DNA of 21,097 bases from Thoreauomyces humboldtii (GCA_027596035.1 JADGJA010000371.1:1-21097), one strand, 5' to 3'; positions 1-9,458 are shown, counted from the stretch's first letter. Notes: generated by a model from the letters alone, not told the origin. Translations and numbers: made by a program.

Positions 1-715
1 TCCCCTCCCCATCCGCACCCCTCTTTGTCAAGTTCCTCAGCGACAAAGCCCGCCTCCCAACCCGAGGATCCCCCTTCGCTGCCGGATACGATCTCCACAG
101 GTAGGAGCAATACACGCCTCCGTCTGGCCGCTCCTCCACCGATACCTTCGGGCGATGACACAAATCCTTCTGTTCCTCTGCCCGACCAGCGCAAAGGACA
201 TGACCTTGGCGCCTCACTCCCGCGCCATCGTTCCCACCGACCTCTCCATCGCCGTTCCGGACGGAACCTACGGTCGCGTGGCTCCTCGGAGCGGTCTCGC
301 GGTCAAGCACTTTGTCGACACGGGCGCTGGCGTCATCGATGCCGATTACAGGGGTCCCGTCGGCGTCGTGCTCTTCAACTTTGGTGACAGCGAGTTCGTC
401 GGTGAGCGTTTTCCCTTCTTGACCACCACCGTAGCGTTTCGAACGAAGGGCGAACCTGGAAGTGTTTTTGGCTCACCTCTCTCTTTCTCTCTATCCCTTG
501 GCGTTAGTCAAGGAAGGCGATCGTGTCGCGCAGCTGGTCTTGGAGCGCATCGTGACGCCCGAGGTGTTGCAGGTCGAGGTATGAAACTGTCTCGATTTGT
601 GGTTCGCACCAGCTCTGGGTCCCTTTTCTTACCTTTTGGTTTTCCCGATCAGTCTCTCGAGGACACTGTGCGTGGTGCGGGCGGCTTCGGATCCACCGGA
701 GTGTCCCTTGCGTAA
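1..715 (+). CDS. DUT1: dUTPase (dUTP diphosphatase), 5' partial, four exons visible
   Basis: Hydrolyses dUTP to dUMP and pyrophosphate, keeping uracil out of DNA and supplying dUMP for dTTP synthesis; the family acts as a homotrimer. Exons read 3-100, 190-401, 508-578 and 653-715 (stop TAA); the start lies upstream of the window. All phases close. The family motifs are seen in order: AAGYDLHS (motif 1, split by the first intron), GRVAPRSGL (motif 2), the motif 3 segment [17 protein letters not shown] with its catalytic Asp and Tyr, [12 protein letters not shown] (motif 4), and the C-terminal P-loop-like GAGGFGSTG (motif 5), so the active site is complete. Introns are 74-106 nt with GTAGGA, GTGAGC and GTATGA donors. 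The gene converges on the prolyl hydroxylase with 154 bp between the stops. Family assignment is certain; only the missing N-terminus is open. Confidence 0.95.
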   Translation, partial: PLPIRTPLCQVPQRQSPPPNPRIPLRCRIRSPQVGAIHASVWPLLHRYLRAMTQILLFLCPTSAKDMTLAPHSRAIVPTDLSIAVPDGTYGRVAPRSGLAVKHFVDTGAGVIDADYRGPVGVVLFNFGDSEFVGERFPFLTTTVAFRTKGEPGSVFGSPLSFSLSLGVSQGRRSCRAAGLGAHRDARGVAGRGMKLSRFVVRTSSGSLFLPFGFPDQSLEDTVRGAGGFGSTGVSLA

Positions 716-869
716 AAGGAGGGATTCGCTAGTGTGCAGAAATTCAGTAGGACAGCCCAAAAAGAGAAGACGTAGATCCCTTTTTCAAAGGTCGCGCTCA
801 TACGCGCTACACTACACCGCTCTCATATATATAAGAAACCTGATGATGGCTGTTCTACATTGTGATGCT

Positions 870-2648
870 TCATACCTCCTCCTCCTGGTCCTCATCCTCC
901 TCGGGTTCGTCCGGAAGCTCGTACTCGTACGCCACGTCCCATCGACTCGCCGGCGCTCTCGCACTGACGTACTTGATGAACCGCATGAGTCCATCGTCCC
1001 TCAAAACCAACGTCAGCACGTTCCATCCGGCCGACACGGTGAGCAACGCTCCGTCATCGTCCATCTGCTTGTACACCGCCGCATCCTCCTCGTCTCCGGG
1101 CGCCATATACGCCTCGTACCCTCCCACTTCGTCGCTGTCCCACAGCTTTCCAGCCTGAGGCGTCACGCGAGGAGCGAGACACAGCGTGGCGTCCAGGAGT
1201 CGCGCGGTGTGACTCCAAGCGAGGGTGTAGTCGAGTCCGGGCCGGAACCGTCGTGCCAGACCCCGTCGTGACGTTGGCGTCACCTGTGCGATGTGGGCGA
1301 GCCAGCGTCGGAAGGCCGGTGAGGCGAACAGGTTGTTGGTCAGGTCTGCGAAGAGTGCGGCTGATGGTTCCGTCGACGTGGAGGTGACTCCCGGTTCGAG
1401 AGCGACGTAACGGAGTTTGTGAGGTGGACCTGCGACCTTCCATGCCGTCGACTCGCCGGTGCCGTGAGGTGGCATGGCGGGTGTGTCGAGTCCGCATGCT
1501 TCGTCGGATTCCGTCAGCGCGGCCTGGAACTTGGAAGCCAGGTCTTTGTGAAGAAAGTCCACCAATTGGATGCTGGACTCTTCCGTGAACTTTGCGGAAA
1601 CCTGCTCGAGATTGCGTTCCGCGAGGTAGGTCGGGTTGATCCATTTCGCAAGCTCCGCGATGTCTTCCTTCGAGAGCTCGTCGACCGACGGTTCTCCGAC
1701 AACAGCGGAAGCCTCCTCGTCGTACTTTTGGAACTCGATGTCTATGCCGGCCTGCAGCTGATCTAGCGATGCCTGAGCAGCCGCCTCGCCATCCAGATCC
1801 TTTTGCTCGGCGTTCTCCTTCTTCTGATCGTGTCCTTCCTCTCCCGCCTGAGGGACGTGGAACCATCCCGATATGCTCAGCCTCGCCTTGTCCACCACGA
1901 CCTCTTCTACAGAGTGAAAGGAATGCCCCGGTTGCACCGTAAACATGACGAACTGGTTCCACTGCGGTGGAATAGAGACTGTGGGGGCGACGGCAGGCGT
2001 TCCCTTCCGTCCAACGGGATAGAGCTCCAAGGCGCCTCCGTAGGACGGCAGCCAGGGTTCCGCGGGATCCGGCAAATACAGGATGAAGGAAACTCTCCTA
2101 GATCCGATCACGTCGTCGTGGTTGATGAGGTGACATCCGTTGGCGTACGTGTTGATGCTCATGTCCATCTTTTTGCCCGACAAGGGTCCGCACCCCGTCA
2201 CGTTGGCCAGGAACGACCTGAACTCGGCCGAATAGAGAGCGTTGCGAAGGGAGAAGAGAGAGGAGAGCTTGGCGAGTTCCTCCTTGTCCAGCCCGTCGAG
2301 GTTGGCGAGGTCGCCGGTTTGATGGACCTTGTAGATGTCCGTCTCCTTTTCGGTAAAGGACAGCTCGGAGATGATCTCCTCCCGAACCTTCCTCAGCAGA
2401 GCATCGTCCACAAGGTCGTTCATGACGCAGTGGAGATAGGGTTTCGATGCAGCGAACTGGTCGGCATAGGTGGTTTGCTGAGCTGTTGAGAGCAGATCGG
2501 CGCGGAATGCCGGGTTGCTGACGGAGGCGCTGTCCGCGCGCGGACGCTTGACGGTGCGGTCCTCCGCCGTGAGGTCTTGGGATGCTCTTCGTGTCATTCT
2601 CGTTCCGTGTACTGCTGCGGGATGGCCTTTCGGAGTGCCGGTATGCAA
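870..2648 (-). CDS. OFD1: Ofd1/Tpa1-family prolyl 3,4-dihydroxylase (2-oxoglutarate/Fe(II) dioxygenase)
   Basis: A single uninterrupted frame of 592 residues. In yeasts this family hydroxylates a proline of ribosomal protein uS12 and, in fission yeast, controls the SREBP factor Sre1 in response to oxygen. The catalytic double-stranded beta-helix lies at about residues 70-265. The iron ligands are His177 and Asp179 (in HLINHDDVIGSRR) and His245 (in GHSFHSVEEV), and Arg256 (in RLSISGWFH) would bind 2-oxoglutarate. The spacings Asp to His (66) and His to Arg (11) equal those I recall for yeast Tpa1. Residues about 300-592 form the second, non-catalytic Ofd1 C-terminal domain, rich in acidic stretches at the very end. 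A basic segment TVKRPRAD near residue 32 could be a nuclear signal. Met18 (codon at 2597) is an alternative start. The gene is divergent from the aminotransferase. Confidence 0.93.
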   Translation of the reverse strand: MHTGTPKGHPAAVHGTRMTRRASQDLTAEDRTVKRPRADSASVSNPAFRADLLSTAQQTTYADQFAASKPYLHCVMNDLVDDALLRKVREEIISELSFTEKETDIYKVHQTGDLANLDGLDKEELAKLSSLFSLRNALYSAEFRSFLANVTGCGPLSGKKMDMSINTYANGCHLINHDDVIGSRRVSFILYLPDPAEPWLPSYGGALELYPVGRKGTPAVAPTVSIPPQWNQFVMFTVQPGHSFHSVEEVVVDKARLSISGWFHVPQAGEEGHDQKKENAEQKDLDGEAAAQASLDQLQAGIDIEFQKYDEEASAVVGEPSVDELSKEDIAELAKWINPTYLAERNLEQVSAKFTEESSIQLVDFLHKDLASKFQAALTESDEACGLDTPAMPPHGTGESTAWKVAGPPHKLRYVALEPGVTSTSTEPSAALFADLTNNLFASPAFRRWLAHIAQVTPTSRRGLARRFRPGLDYTLAWSHTARLLDATLCLAPRVTPQAGKLWDSDEVGGYEAYMAPGDEEDAAVYKQMDDDGALLTVSAGWNVLTLVLRDDGLMRFIKYVSARAPASRWDVAYEYELPDEPEEDEDQEEEV

Positions 2649-2895
2649 TGTACTGTGAGCAGTTGGCTCTCCCCCCGTGCCGATGGTGTTGCTCTAGGAA
2701 AATCGAAAACAAAAAAGAAAACAAGCAGCGAGCTCCCGTTCCCTTCCGCGACGACGACGACGACAAAGGAAGCCACTCATCTTCCCACACATCCATCACC
2801 GAGCGTACAGTACGGTCTATATCCGACACACGCTCCAGCATAGCCTCATCCCACCCACGCACCATCCCATCCAACGCATCACTCATCCGGTCGTC
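2649..2895. promoter_or_regulatory. Divergent intergenic region between OFD1 and AAT1
   Basis: These 247 bp separate two start codons that face away from each other, so both promoters must sit here or inside the flanking 5' ends. It holds a short (CGA)n run near 2751-2763, an A-rich stretch near 2700-2725 and no clear TATA box. That it is a shared promoter is inferred from geometry only. Confidence 0.45.
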
Positions 2896-4412
2896 ATGCT
2901 CGCGGCTCGTTCCCTCGCTCTCTGCTCGCGCTTGGCTGCCCGTCCCTCGGCTGCTCCCGCCGCTCGCCTCATAGCCATCCGTGCAAACTCTCTCTGGGCT
3001 GGCGTCAAGCAGGGTACGATGCTCCCATGCAGCAACGCGCTCCTCCGTGTTCCTTGTCCTCACTAGTTCCTTGCCCATCTGTAGGCCCCCCCGATGCCAT
3101 CCTCGGCGTCACGGAAGCGTTCAAGGCTGACAGCAACCCATCGAAGATGAACTTGGGAGTCGGCGCTTACCGCGATGATCAGGGAAAGCCATACGTGCTC
3201 ACTTCCGTCCGCAAGGTGCGTTTGAGCTCGTGCCATCGCTACTCCGCTCGGAACATTCTCAGGGTAGCTGACGCTTCTGCGTGATATCAGGCAGAAAGGA
3301 GCATCCAGGACCTGGCTCTCGACAAGGAGTACATCCCCATCACCGGTGTCCCCGAATACAACAAGCTGGCCGCTCAGCTCGCCTACGGATCCGACTCGGC
3401 GCCTCTCAAGGCTGGACAGATCGTCACCGCACAGTCTCTCTCCGGAACCGGCGCCCTGCGAATCGGAGGAGAGTTTCTGGCTCGCTGGTACGAGGGCAAG
3501 GGAGGAAAGAAGATCTACCTCCCCGCTCCCAGCTGGGGAAACCACACCCCCATCTTCAAGGATGCGGGTCTGGAGGTTGCCCAATACACGTACTTTGACA
3601 AGAAGACCAACGGCTTGGACTTTGAGGGCATGGTCAAGGACCTCAAGGTGAGGATGCCTCCGAGTCTGGCATAGTCAATCGTTTCCTTACTTGTTCTCCT
3701 TGCAACCACTCAGAGCATCCCTAACGGCTCCGTGGTCCTGCTCCATGCGTGCGCACATAACCCCACTGGCGTGGACCCAACGCCCGAGCAATGGAAGGAG
3801 ATCTCGAACGTCATGAAGCAGAAGGAGCACGTCTCCTTCTTCGACATGGCGTACCAAGGGTTCGCGTCCGGTAGCACCGTTCGCGACGCCTTTGCCCTTC
3901 GCCACTTTGTCGAGCAAGGACACAAGGTCCTCCTTGCACAGAGCTTCGCCAAGAACATGGGCATGTACGGCGAGCGCGTCGGACTCTTCTCCCTCATCAC
4001 CGACTCTGCCGAGGAGACGAAGCGCGTCGACTCTCAGATCAAGATCCTCGTTCGACCTATGTACTCTTCCCCTCCCCTCAGCGGCGCCCGGATCGTCAAG
4101 ACGGTGCTCGCCGACTCCACCCTCCGCGCCGAGTGGCTCGAGGAGGTTAAGGCCATGGCGGACCGGATCATCGCCATGCGAGCCGGTCTTCGGGGTCACC
4201 TCGAGGACACGTACGGGAGCAAGCGCGAGTGGAGTCACATCACCAGCCAGATCGGCATGTTCTGCTACTCGGGTCTGACCCCCGAGCAGGTCGACAAGAT
4301 GCGCAAGGATGCGTCCGTCTACCTCACGCGAGACGGTCGCATCTCGATCGCGGGTATCACGAGCAAGAACGTCGAGTACCTTGCCAAGGCCATCCACGAT
4401 GTGACCAAGTAA
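2896..4412 (+). CDS. AAT1: Aspartate aminotransferase, mitochondrial, four exons
   Basis: Transfers the amino group between aspartate and 2-oxoglutarate with PLP; the mitochondrial form serves the malate-aspartate shuttle. Exons 2896-3013, 3085-3215, 3291-3647 and 3714-4412 join in phase to 434 residues, the usual length. The N-terminus [20 protein letters not shown] is Arg-rich and lacks acidic residues, as in a mitochondrial presequence, and the mature part begins near [12 protein letters not shown]. Fold-type I residues are present: Asn218 in HNPTGVDP, Asp246 and Tyr249 in FFDMAYQGF, the PLP lysine Lys282 in [16 protein letters not shown], and substrate Arg410 in DGRISIAG. The start was chosen because it yields the presequence in frame. 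The last exon is the longest and carries the whole PLP-binding core. Confidence 0.96.
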
Positions 4413-5187
4413 AAGCCACCGGGCGGGGCGGGTTCCCCGACTTTGTAGATTTTTTGTTACCAATTCATTCATATTATGGAAATCTTCCCATATACCGCAG
4501 CGGAACGGGCGGCGATGGATGGGCTACAGAGAACTGCGCCACTACACAGCGACCCTGACACCTATCGCTTCGGGGTACAGCATCCTTCCCAATGCTTGAA
4601 GCTGAACTCCAACATGGTACTGCTATCATTTGATCAGAATGGGCTATTCCCGCGGTTGATAACGATCTATTCTGTTGCCCCTTCTGTTGCTGAAAGTCGT
4701 TCGCTATTCGCGACCTGTACTAACACCGCAGCCCCATGGTCCGAATCTGCTCAACGCGTCCATCTCGCGCCCAGGACTCCAGGGCCAATGCATGTCCCCA
4801 ACCCATCCCAGTACCAAACTCACACTTCTGACGCGACAAGAACAGAGCATATTCCTAGAATCGCTCCTTCGTGCCATTTCCATGTTTTCATATTCATTTT
4901 CATATTCATGTGCCCCTCTGCATTTTTACACCGGCTGGGGACGGTTCACCATATATGGCAAGCTGCATTAACACGTATTTCCTAGAGCTCAAGGAGATAG
5001 GCTCGGGCTCCCGAAGGACACCGGCGCTTGGGCATTTTAACTTGCTTGTGGCTTGCTTGCTTGCTTGCTTGACTTGCGAGAGGGAAAGGCAAGAAGAGCC
5101 TTTCTTTTACAGCAGAAATCGATCCCCTGCGCAGTCGGCTCGAAAAGGTGTGGGCCGTGCGGAAAAAGGCCTAGAAAGGCCAAGAAA
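4413..5187. other. Gene-free stretch downstream of AAT1
   Basis: No open frame here shows a recognisable domain, and those present overlap on several frames without splice support. The first part should hold the AAT1 3' UTR (AT-rich at 4443-4480). A duplicated 12-mer TTTTCATATTCA occurs at about 4884-4909, and a CTTG microsatellite at 5051-5071. I found no tRNA or spliceosomal snRNA by eye. Confidence 0.6.
5051..5071. repeat. (GCTT)n tetranucleotide microsatellite
   Basis: About five uninterrupted GCTT units, with degenerate copies on both sides (5041-5077). It lies about 120 bp upstream of the left arm of the inverted repeat. Confidence 0.8.
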
Positions 5188-5282
5188 GCATACGGAACGG
5201 GTCTTGGCGATGGCGTGATGTCGTGGGCTCACCCGATTGGCTCTCGCACCCGCAATGCCAAGGCACGGTGCACGATGACGAG
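5188..5282 (+). repeat. Inverted repeat, left arm (95 bp)
   Basis: Starts with GCATACGGAACGGGT and ends with TGCACGATGACGAG. Its reverse complement recurs at 5586-5680. A hand alignment of 96 columns gives 8 mismatches and 2 single-base gaps, about 90% identity. The arm contains an inverted CCAAT box (ATTGG at 5236-5240) in the shared core ACCCGATTGGCT. Similarity stops abruptly at the outer end and fades beyond the inner end. Confidence 0.9.
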
Positions 5283-5585
5283 GGCAGTCACGCAAGGGGT
5301 ATAAAGGTGGGGCTTGTGCAAGTGCGTGCGCTCTCGAGTTTTGCGCGTTCGGGACGCTCGGGTCGACGTTCAAGCCACGGATGACTGTACAGCTGTGAGT
5401 GAACAGGATGTTGGTAAACGCGTTCCCCGCGGTATTCGATGACCTTTATTCATGAACCCTTGCTTTCAGGACCTTGGAATGAAAAAGAAAAAAACACAGT
5501 GGCACTGCACTCTTCCCCCGTTCCGAGCGCAGTCATCCGTTCCGACCCGTATAAGGGATGATTCCGGAAGGACGCTCACTGCGCA
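5283..5585. other. Spacer between the inverted arms, with TATA-like boxes and a possible 75-nt intron
   Basis: On the + strand a good TATA box, TATAAA at 5300-5305, lies about 60 bp after the ATTGG of the left arm. On the - strand CTTATA at 5555-5550 lies at a similar distance from the CCAAT of the right arm, so the two promoter-like modules point towards each other. Downstream of each lies the same short string CGGATGACTG (+ strand at 5378, - strand ending near 5529). A GTGAGT donor at 5395 and a TTGCTTTCAG acceptor ending at 5469 could bound a 75-nt intron on the + strand. The frames in here are too short to call a protein. TTTATT at 5445-5450 reads AATAAA on the - strand. Confidence 0.4.
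5300..5305 (+). promoter_or_regulatory. TATA box candidate (with upstream CCAAT at 5236-5240)
   Basis: TATAAA inside GGGGTATAAAGG, preceded 60 bp upstream by an inverted CCAAT box in the repeat arm. The spacing fits a pol II core promoter, but no matching coding region follows, so a non-coding or very short product would be needed. Confidence 0.4.
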
Positions 5586-5680
5586 CTCGTCATCGTGCAA
5601 CGTGCTTGGCAATGCGGGTGCGACTAGCCAATCGGGTAATCCCACGACCTCACGCCATGGCCAACACCCGTTCCGTATGC
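5586..5680 (-). repeat. Inverted repeat, right arm (95 bp)
   Basis: Reverse-complement partner of 5188-5282, about 90% identical, with a CCAAT box at 5628-5632 on the + strand. The arms are separated by 303 bp. No target-site duplication is apparent at the outer ends (AAA before the left arm, CTG after the right arm). Confidence 0.9.
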
Positions 5681-6867
5681 CTGAACCACCATCCCGAGTG
5701 GGTGGGGAGGGGCCGAAGAGCCGGTGCGGGTGTCCTATGAAATCGCACGTATCCTGTCGATCGAGAAAACATTGATCGCAGAGGAGAGCAGACGGGATAC
5801 GTCTCTCAGGAATGAGCTGGAGCTGGGAGCAGAGGTCGCAGTCCAACCTTTTCTATGCAGCAACCTATGCGCATGCTTTGATCCAGACACTGCGCTGCGC
5901 AGGTGTTCGGGAGGACACTACCTATCGGAAGACGGGGTGTTTTCCGCTGAATCGATCGGGAAGGATACGATCAACATGGGCTCTGATCCTGTGTGAACTG
6001 AAAGCACCCACGAAACTACTGGTTCCAGGCGCTTTATCGCTGCTACCGCGTGGGAAGGATACCTACCAGCTTTGCGGGCTGCTGGAACTGCCCTTGGGAA
6101 ACCACAGATCGCTGCTATTGCACTGATGGTCCCATTGCTCACGGCTTCGGAAGGGTCTGTCAGGTTCAAGGGCTGCTCGCAAGTTGGCAAATGGATGGAT
6201 GCTGCCGCCCCGTCACGGATACGAGGAAGGAGCTAACGATTTCCTTTTCAAGTGTTTCTGTGCGTGGGAGTCCAGGGCGACGGATCTGAGGTTGCTTTGA
6301 AACGGCCCCCAGGATGGGACTGGTCGAGGAGCCTGGAAGGTTTGTGCATCGTAAGTCCGTCGATAGGAAGGGGAAGGATGAGGATTGCGAGGAACCCCGA
6401 GAGACGAGAAAGCAGGTAGGCGGGCGAGTGGGCAGGCCAGGTAAGAGAAAAAGCTCTGCACTGCTTCCGAGATCAGTACAGTACGCAGGGCGTTCAAGGT
6501 TGGTGAGTCGATTGTACAATGTATCAGCCGGACAAACGAAGTGATGAGTATGCTGTGCATGTAGTATGGAGGAAGAGGTGGGCGTGCCATAATAGGAAAG
6601 GTTCCTTTCTTGGCTGTCTGAAAATGGGTAGTAGCAGTCCCCACCGGCACTCGTAAAGGTCAACAAGATCTCGTAGGCCCATTCCGTCTTTTGCTTGCAA
6701 AACACCACCACCCGTCCCCCCACCCGCGAAGCTTCGCATTCGAGCATACATCGTCGAGTCCATCACGCATCACCGAGTCATACGCAGCCTCAACTCGTCT
6801 TTTCATTTTGCGACCGATCTCCCCATTTCGCGATCTTCACTATCGAAACTGAGACCGAGCGCCGCCC
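5681..6867. other. Gene-free stretch upstream of the CHTOP-like gene
   Basis: Several open frames overlap here on both strands (longest 193 codons at 6166-6747 on the - strand), but none shows a domain, a biased composition or splice signals linking it to another exon. The final 100-150 bp should be the promoter and 5' UTR of the gene starting at 6868; it is rich in C and A and has no obvious TATA box. I could not recognise an RNA gene. Confidence 0.55.
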
Positions 6868-7873
6868 ATGGCCGCATTCACCCAACGAGCTTTCGGTTCA
6901 GTTCTGCCAAAGACCGAAGGCATGTCCATCAAGGTCCACATACCGAACGTCCCATCTTACGGCCTTGACGATGGGCCACGTGACGGTATCCGACGAAGCA
7001 GCATCGACCACGTTCCCACCATGCGGCCGCTGACACTCTCAGAGAGGTAGGGACCCGCCTTTCCAGAAGTGACTGCAAACATCAGCTCATAGCTGCTTCA
7101 GATTCAGTGAGCTTTGCATAACGCAGCCGACGGGACCTGATACGGCGCTTCCTCCCATTCCGCCACCCTTCAACCGCAACTTCAACTTCCGACCGCAAAC
7201 CGGAGAAAGAACCAGCGCGAACGGATTCGCTCACGACGGACACCACCAACGACCTCAATCTCGAGCAGGTCCACAGCGTCCAGCTTTCCGGGGCGTCAGC
7301 AGAGGAGCAGCTCGTCGAGCTCGAAAGAGCTACTTCAAACGGTTCAACCGCACGCTGTCGCTCAGACCGAACGATCGTAGACATCGACCCACCAGGACCA
7401 GGACCCACTTCCGTCACGACCGACCCCATGTACCCCTCGGAAGTCGGCTAGGTCCGAGGGTCGTCACCATCGCGAGTCGTCTAGGTCCTAGGGTCGGGCC
7501 CGCACCCGTCAGAACAGGTGGAATCGACACCCATCGACATTGGAGAAACAGGACCCAGATGCGTCACGGTCATCATCATCGTCATCATCATCAGGGCAAC
7601 GACAACGGCAACAACAGAAACAGGGATGGGAACGGCAACGGTCACTTTCTTCCACGTAGGATCCATCTTCCCGCCAGCTTGTCCCAGGAGGAACTCAGAC
7701 AGCAGCTCGACAGGGAACTGGAAGGCTACATGGTCAAGGTGGCCGAGGTCCGTCGAGCATCACTCTCCGTCTCCCTCGTCGATCAGGGGAGCGTCGACGT
7801 CGTCGAGGGAAGGGGTCAGTCAGCCACGGTCGAGAACATGGTCCTGGATTTTGTGTCCGAGAGTCCGCTGTAG
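6868..7873 (+). CDS. CHTOP/FoP-like basic protein with a UAP56-binding motif (putative mRNA-export adaptor)
   Basis: Exon 1 is 6868-7046 and exon 2 is 7102-7873, joined across a 55-nt intron (GTAGGG...GCTTCAG) to give 316 residues. Without the splice the frame stops after 60 codons. Two short motifs suggest the family. PLTLSERFSEL (residues 54-64) resembles the N-terminal SLNERF motif of CHTOP. SQEELRQQLDRELEGYM (near 254-270) fits the UAP56-binding consensus LDxxLDxYM shared by CHTOP and ALY/Yra1 adaptors. Between them lies an Arg-rich, disordered region with a Lys/Arg cluster (about residues 115-155), as expected for an RNA-binding segment, then a His-rich stretch at 213-223 and an Asn/Gly stretch. 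Residues 174-184 and 185-195 are an in-frame 11-codon duplication. The start has a good context (CGCCCATGG). The family is inferred from two motifs only. Confidence 0.55.
7442..7496 (+). repeat. 33-nt-period tandem duplication inside the CHTOP-like gene
   Basis: Two 22-nt copies (7442-7463 and 7475-7496) differ at 2 positions and are offset by exactly 33 nt, encoding SRLGPRV twice. The period is a multiple of three, which agrees with this frame being coding. Confidence 0.75.
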
Positions 7874-8405
7874 CTTCTAGATCCTCCCCACGCACCACCC
7901 CTCTCTCTCTCTCTCAGTCGGTTCCTCAGAGTCAAGAGGGAGTGTGCCCACAGATCGATGGGAGAGTCGGAAAAGGCTTCGCGTATTCGGTGTGGCTTGG
8001 AGCATGCCTCGTCATGGCCCGTGCCATCGCGTATTTTCCCCTCGCTGACGAGGAACGATGGGTTCCCCGATGCTTTGTCGTAGTCGTCAGAAAGTCCGTA
8101 GTTTTGCTGTTACCTGTCACGTTTTTAGTTCATCTCCTACCCATTTCACCACTGCTTGGAAATGAAGACTCTTCCGTTTTCACTGCGTCCCATCGTCTAT
8201 ACACTTGCTGGCCCTCAGCGTCGACCTCGCTATCGAAAATGATGCAAGAACTGGCCATGGTTGTGTTTCCCGGTTTTATCGCAAGGCACGGCCGAAAATC
8301 GACCGGGGTATATTGAAAGCCCGTCCCACCAAAAAAAAAGGGAGTCTTACTCGCCTCACTCCAAACCACCCGCTTTCCCGCTCCGTTTTTGCTTTCCAGT
8401 CTTTT
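7874..8405. other. Convergent intergenic region (3' ends of the CHTOP-like and TBC genes)
   Basis: Both flanking genes end here, so it should hold two 3' UTRs. A (CT)n run is at 7901-7915 and an A9 run near 8332-8339. A 124-codon open frame (7942-8316, +) and a 62-codon one on the other strand have no recognisable features. I see no further gene. Confidence 0.6.
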
Positions 8406-9458
8406 TCATTTCTTCTTCTTCTTCACCAAGCTGATGGTCCCCCTGTCCGGGATCTCGGTCCTCGCGACCGCATCCCTCAGCTTCCAGATGTCCTTCTTCC
8501 TGATCTTGACCTTCATGCTCTGCTTGATGAGAGGTTCGGCCTCCAGGGATTCCCGTGGGAGGTGGAGGAGGAGGGAGAGGATCTCGGCGTTCGTGGGACA
8601 TTCTCGAAGGAGCGTGTCTGTTGACGGCAGGGGAATACAAGGGTTCGTCAGCGGACATGCACACGAGAAGGGGGAAGGGGGGAAAGAAGCCCGGAGGAAG
8701 ATCGACTCTGGAAATCCCCGTACCTTTGTTGACTCGAAGGATCGCAAGTCCTATTCGGAACAGTGGTTTCACGCCTTTTTGGAAAAGGAAGATGGCCGGC
8801 ATGATGTTAGACGATGAAAGTTGCATAAACAAAAATCACGCAAGAACTCCTGCATGAAATTGCTCCCCTACCTTCGCAAAAGACCATGTCCCACACTCTC
8901 AGCGCGGTCTCCCAGGGAAGCGAAGTGGTATATACAGTGAGGAACCATTGCGTAATGTACATGAGTGGAGAGACGTCTTGTTGATCCTTCAAGGAAATCA
9001 GACATGAGGTTGAGTCCCGTTCGGCAGCCGGAAGCTCTCTCGATGCTGGCGGATGAGAATTTACATACCATGTGGCGTGCGAGGGGTTTTGATGTTTTGT
9101 ACAGGAGTGCTTCGAAGACGGCAGCGTCTCGTCGGAGTTGGAGTAGCACGGGGGTGTAAAAGTCTTTGAGGATGTCCTTGAGGGTGGCCGCCAGCAGCCA
9201 GAAAGTATCCTTGAAGGAATCGTTCCATGAGCATGGATGGGCCTTGGCTGCGCCGACTAAATCGGATGCCGGAGTCGAAATCTCACCTCAGGTGGCATGT
9301 GCATGAGCATCATGCCCGCCAACATCCCCATTCCCTGACAATAGCCGATGTCGGGATTGTACATCGCGTAGGCCCGTAGAACGTTCCGTAGATTTGTTTG
9401 CCTGTCAAAAACAAAACAAAGAGAAAAATGAGTTCCGGGAACATCAGAAGTTGCTACC

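Noticed and set aside
1054..1962. A 302-codon open frame overlapping the prolyl hydroxylase on the same strand in another frame.
   Set aside because: It is Arg/Gly-rich without domains, and lies wholly within a gene whose catalytic residues and spacing identify the true frame.
5366..5377. GTTCAAGCC, matching a tRNA-type B box, near the TATA box in the inverted-repeat spacer.
   Set aside because: No T-arm stem, no A box at the right distance and no acceptor stem pairing could be found, so a tRNA or pol III gene is not supported.
6061..6085. ATACCTACC and AGCTTTGCG, recalling the 5' ends of U1 and U4 snRNA.
   Set aside because: Similarity ends after about nine bases in both cases; the Sm site, conserved stems and the rest of the RNAs are absent.
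6673..6702. On the - strand, CAAGCAAAAGACGG followed by CTACGAGAT, resembling a sequencing-adapter end.
   Set aside because: It needs one mismatch plus an extra block of bases between the two pieces, and the expected index and primer sequence does not follow. Genomic coincidence is the simpler reading.
6166..6747. A 193-codon open frame on the - strand upstream of the CHTOP-like gene.
   Set aside because: Its product has no domain, shows scattered Cys, Pro and Ser without pattern, overlaps another open frame (6213-6650) of similar length on the same strand, and has no splice-linked exon. It is most likely a chance frame.
7942..8316. A 124-codon + strand frame between the CHTOP-like and TBC genes, with hydrophobic stretches.
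   Set aside because: No recognisable motif and no conserved splice partner; it lies where two 3' UTRs are expected, and an antisense frame overlaps it.
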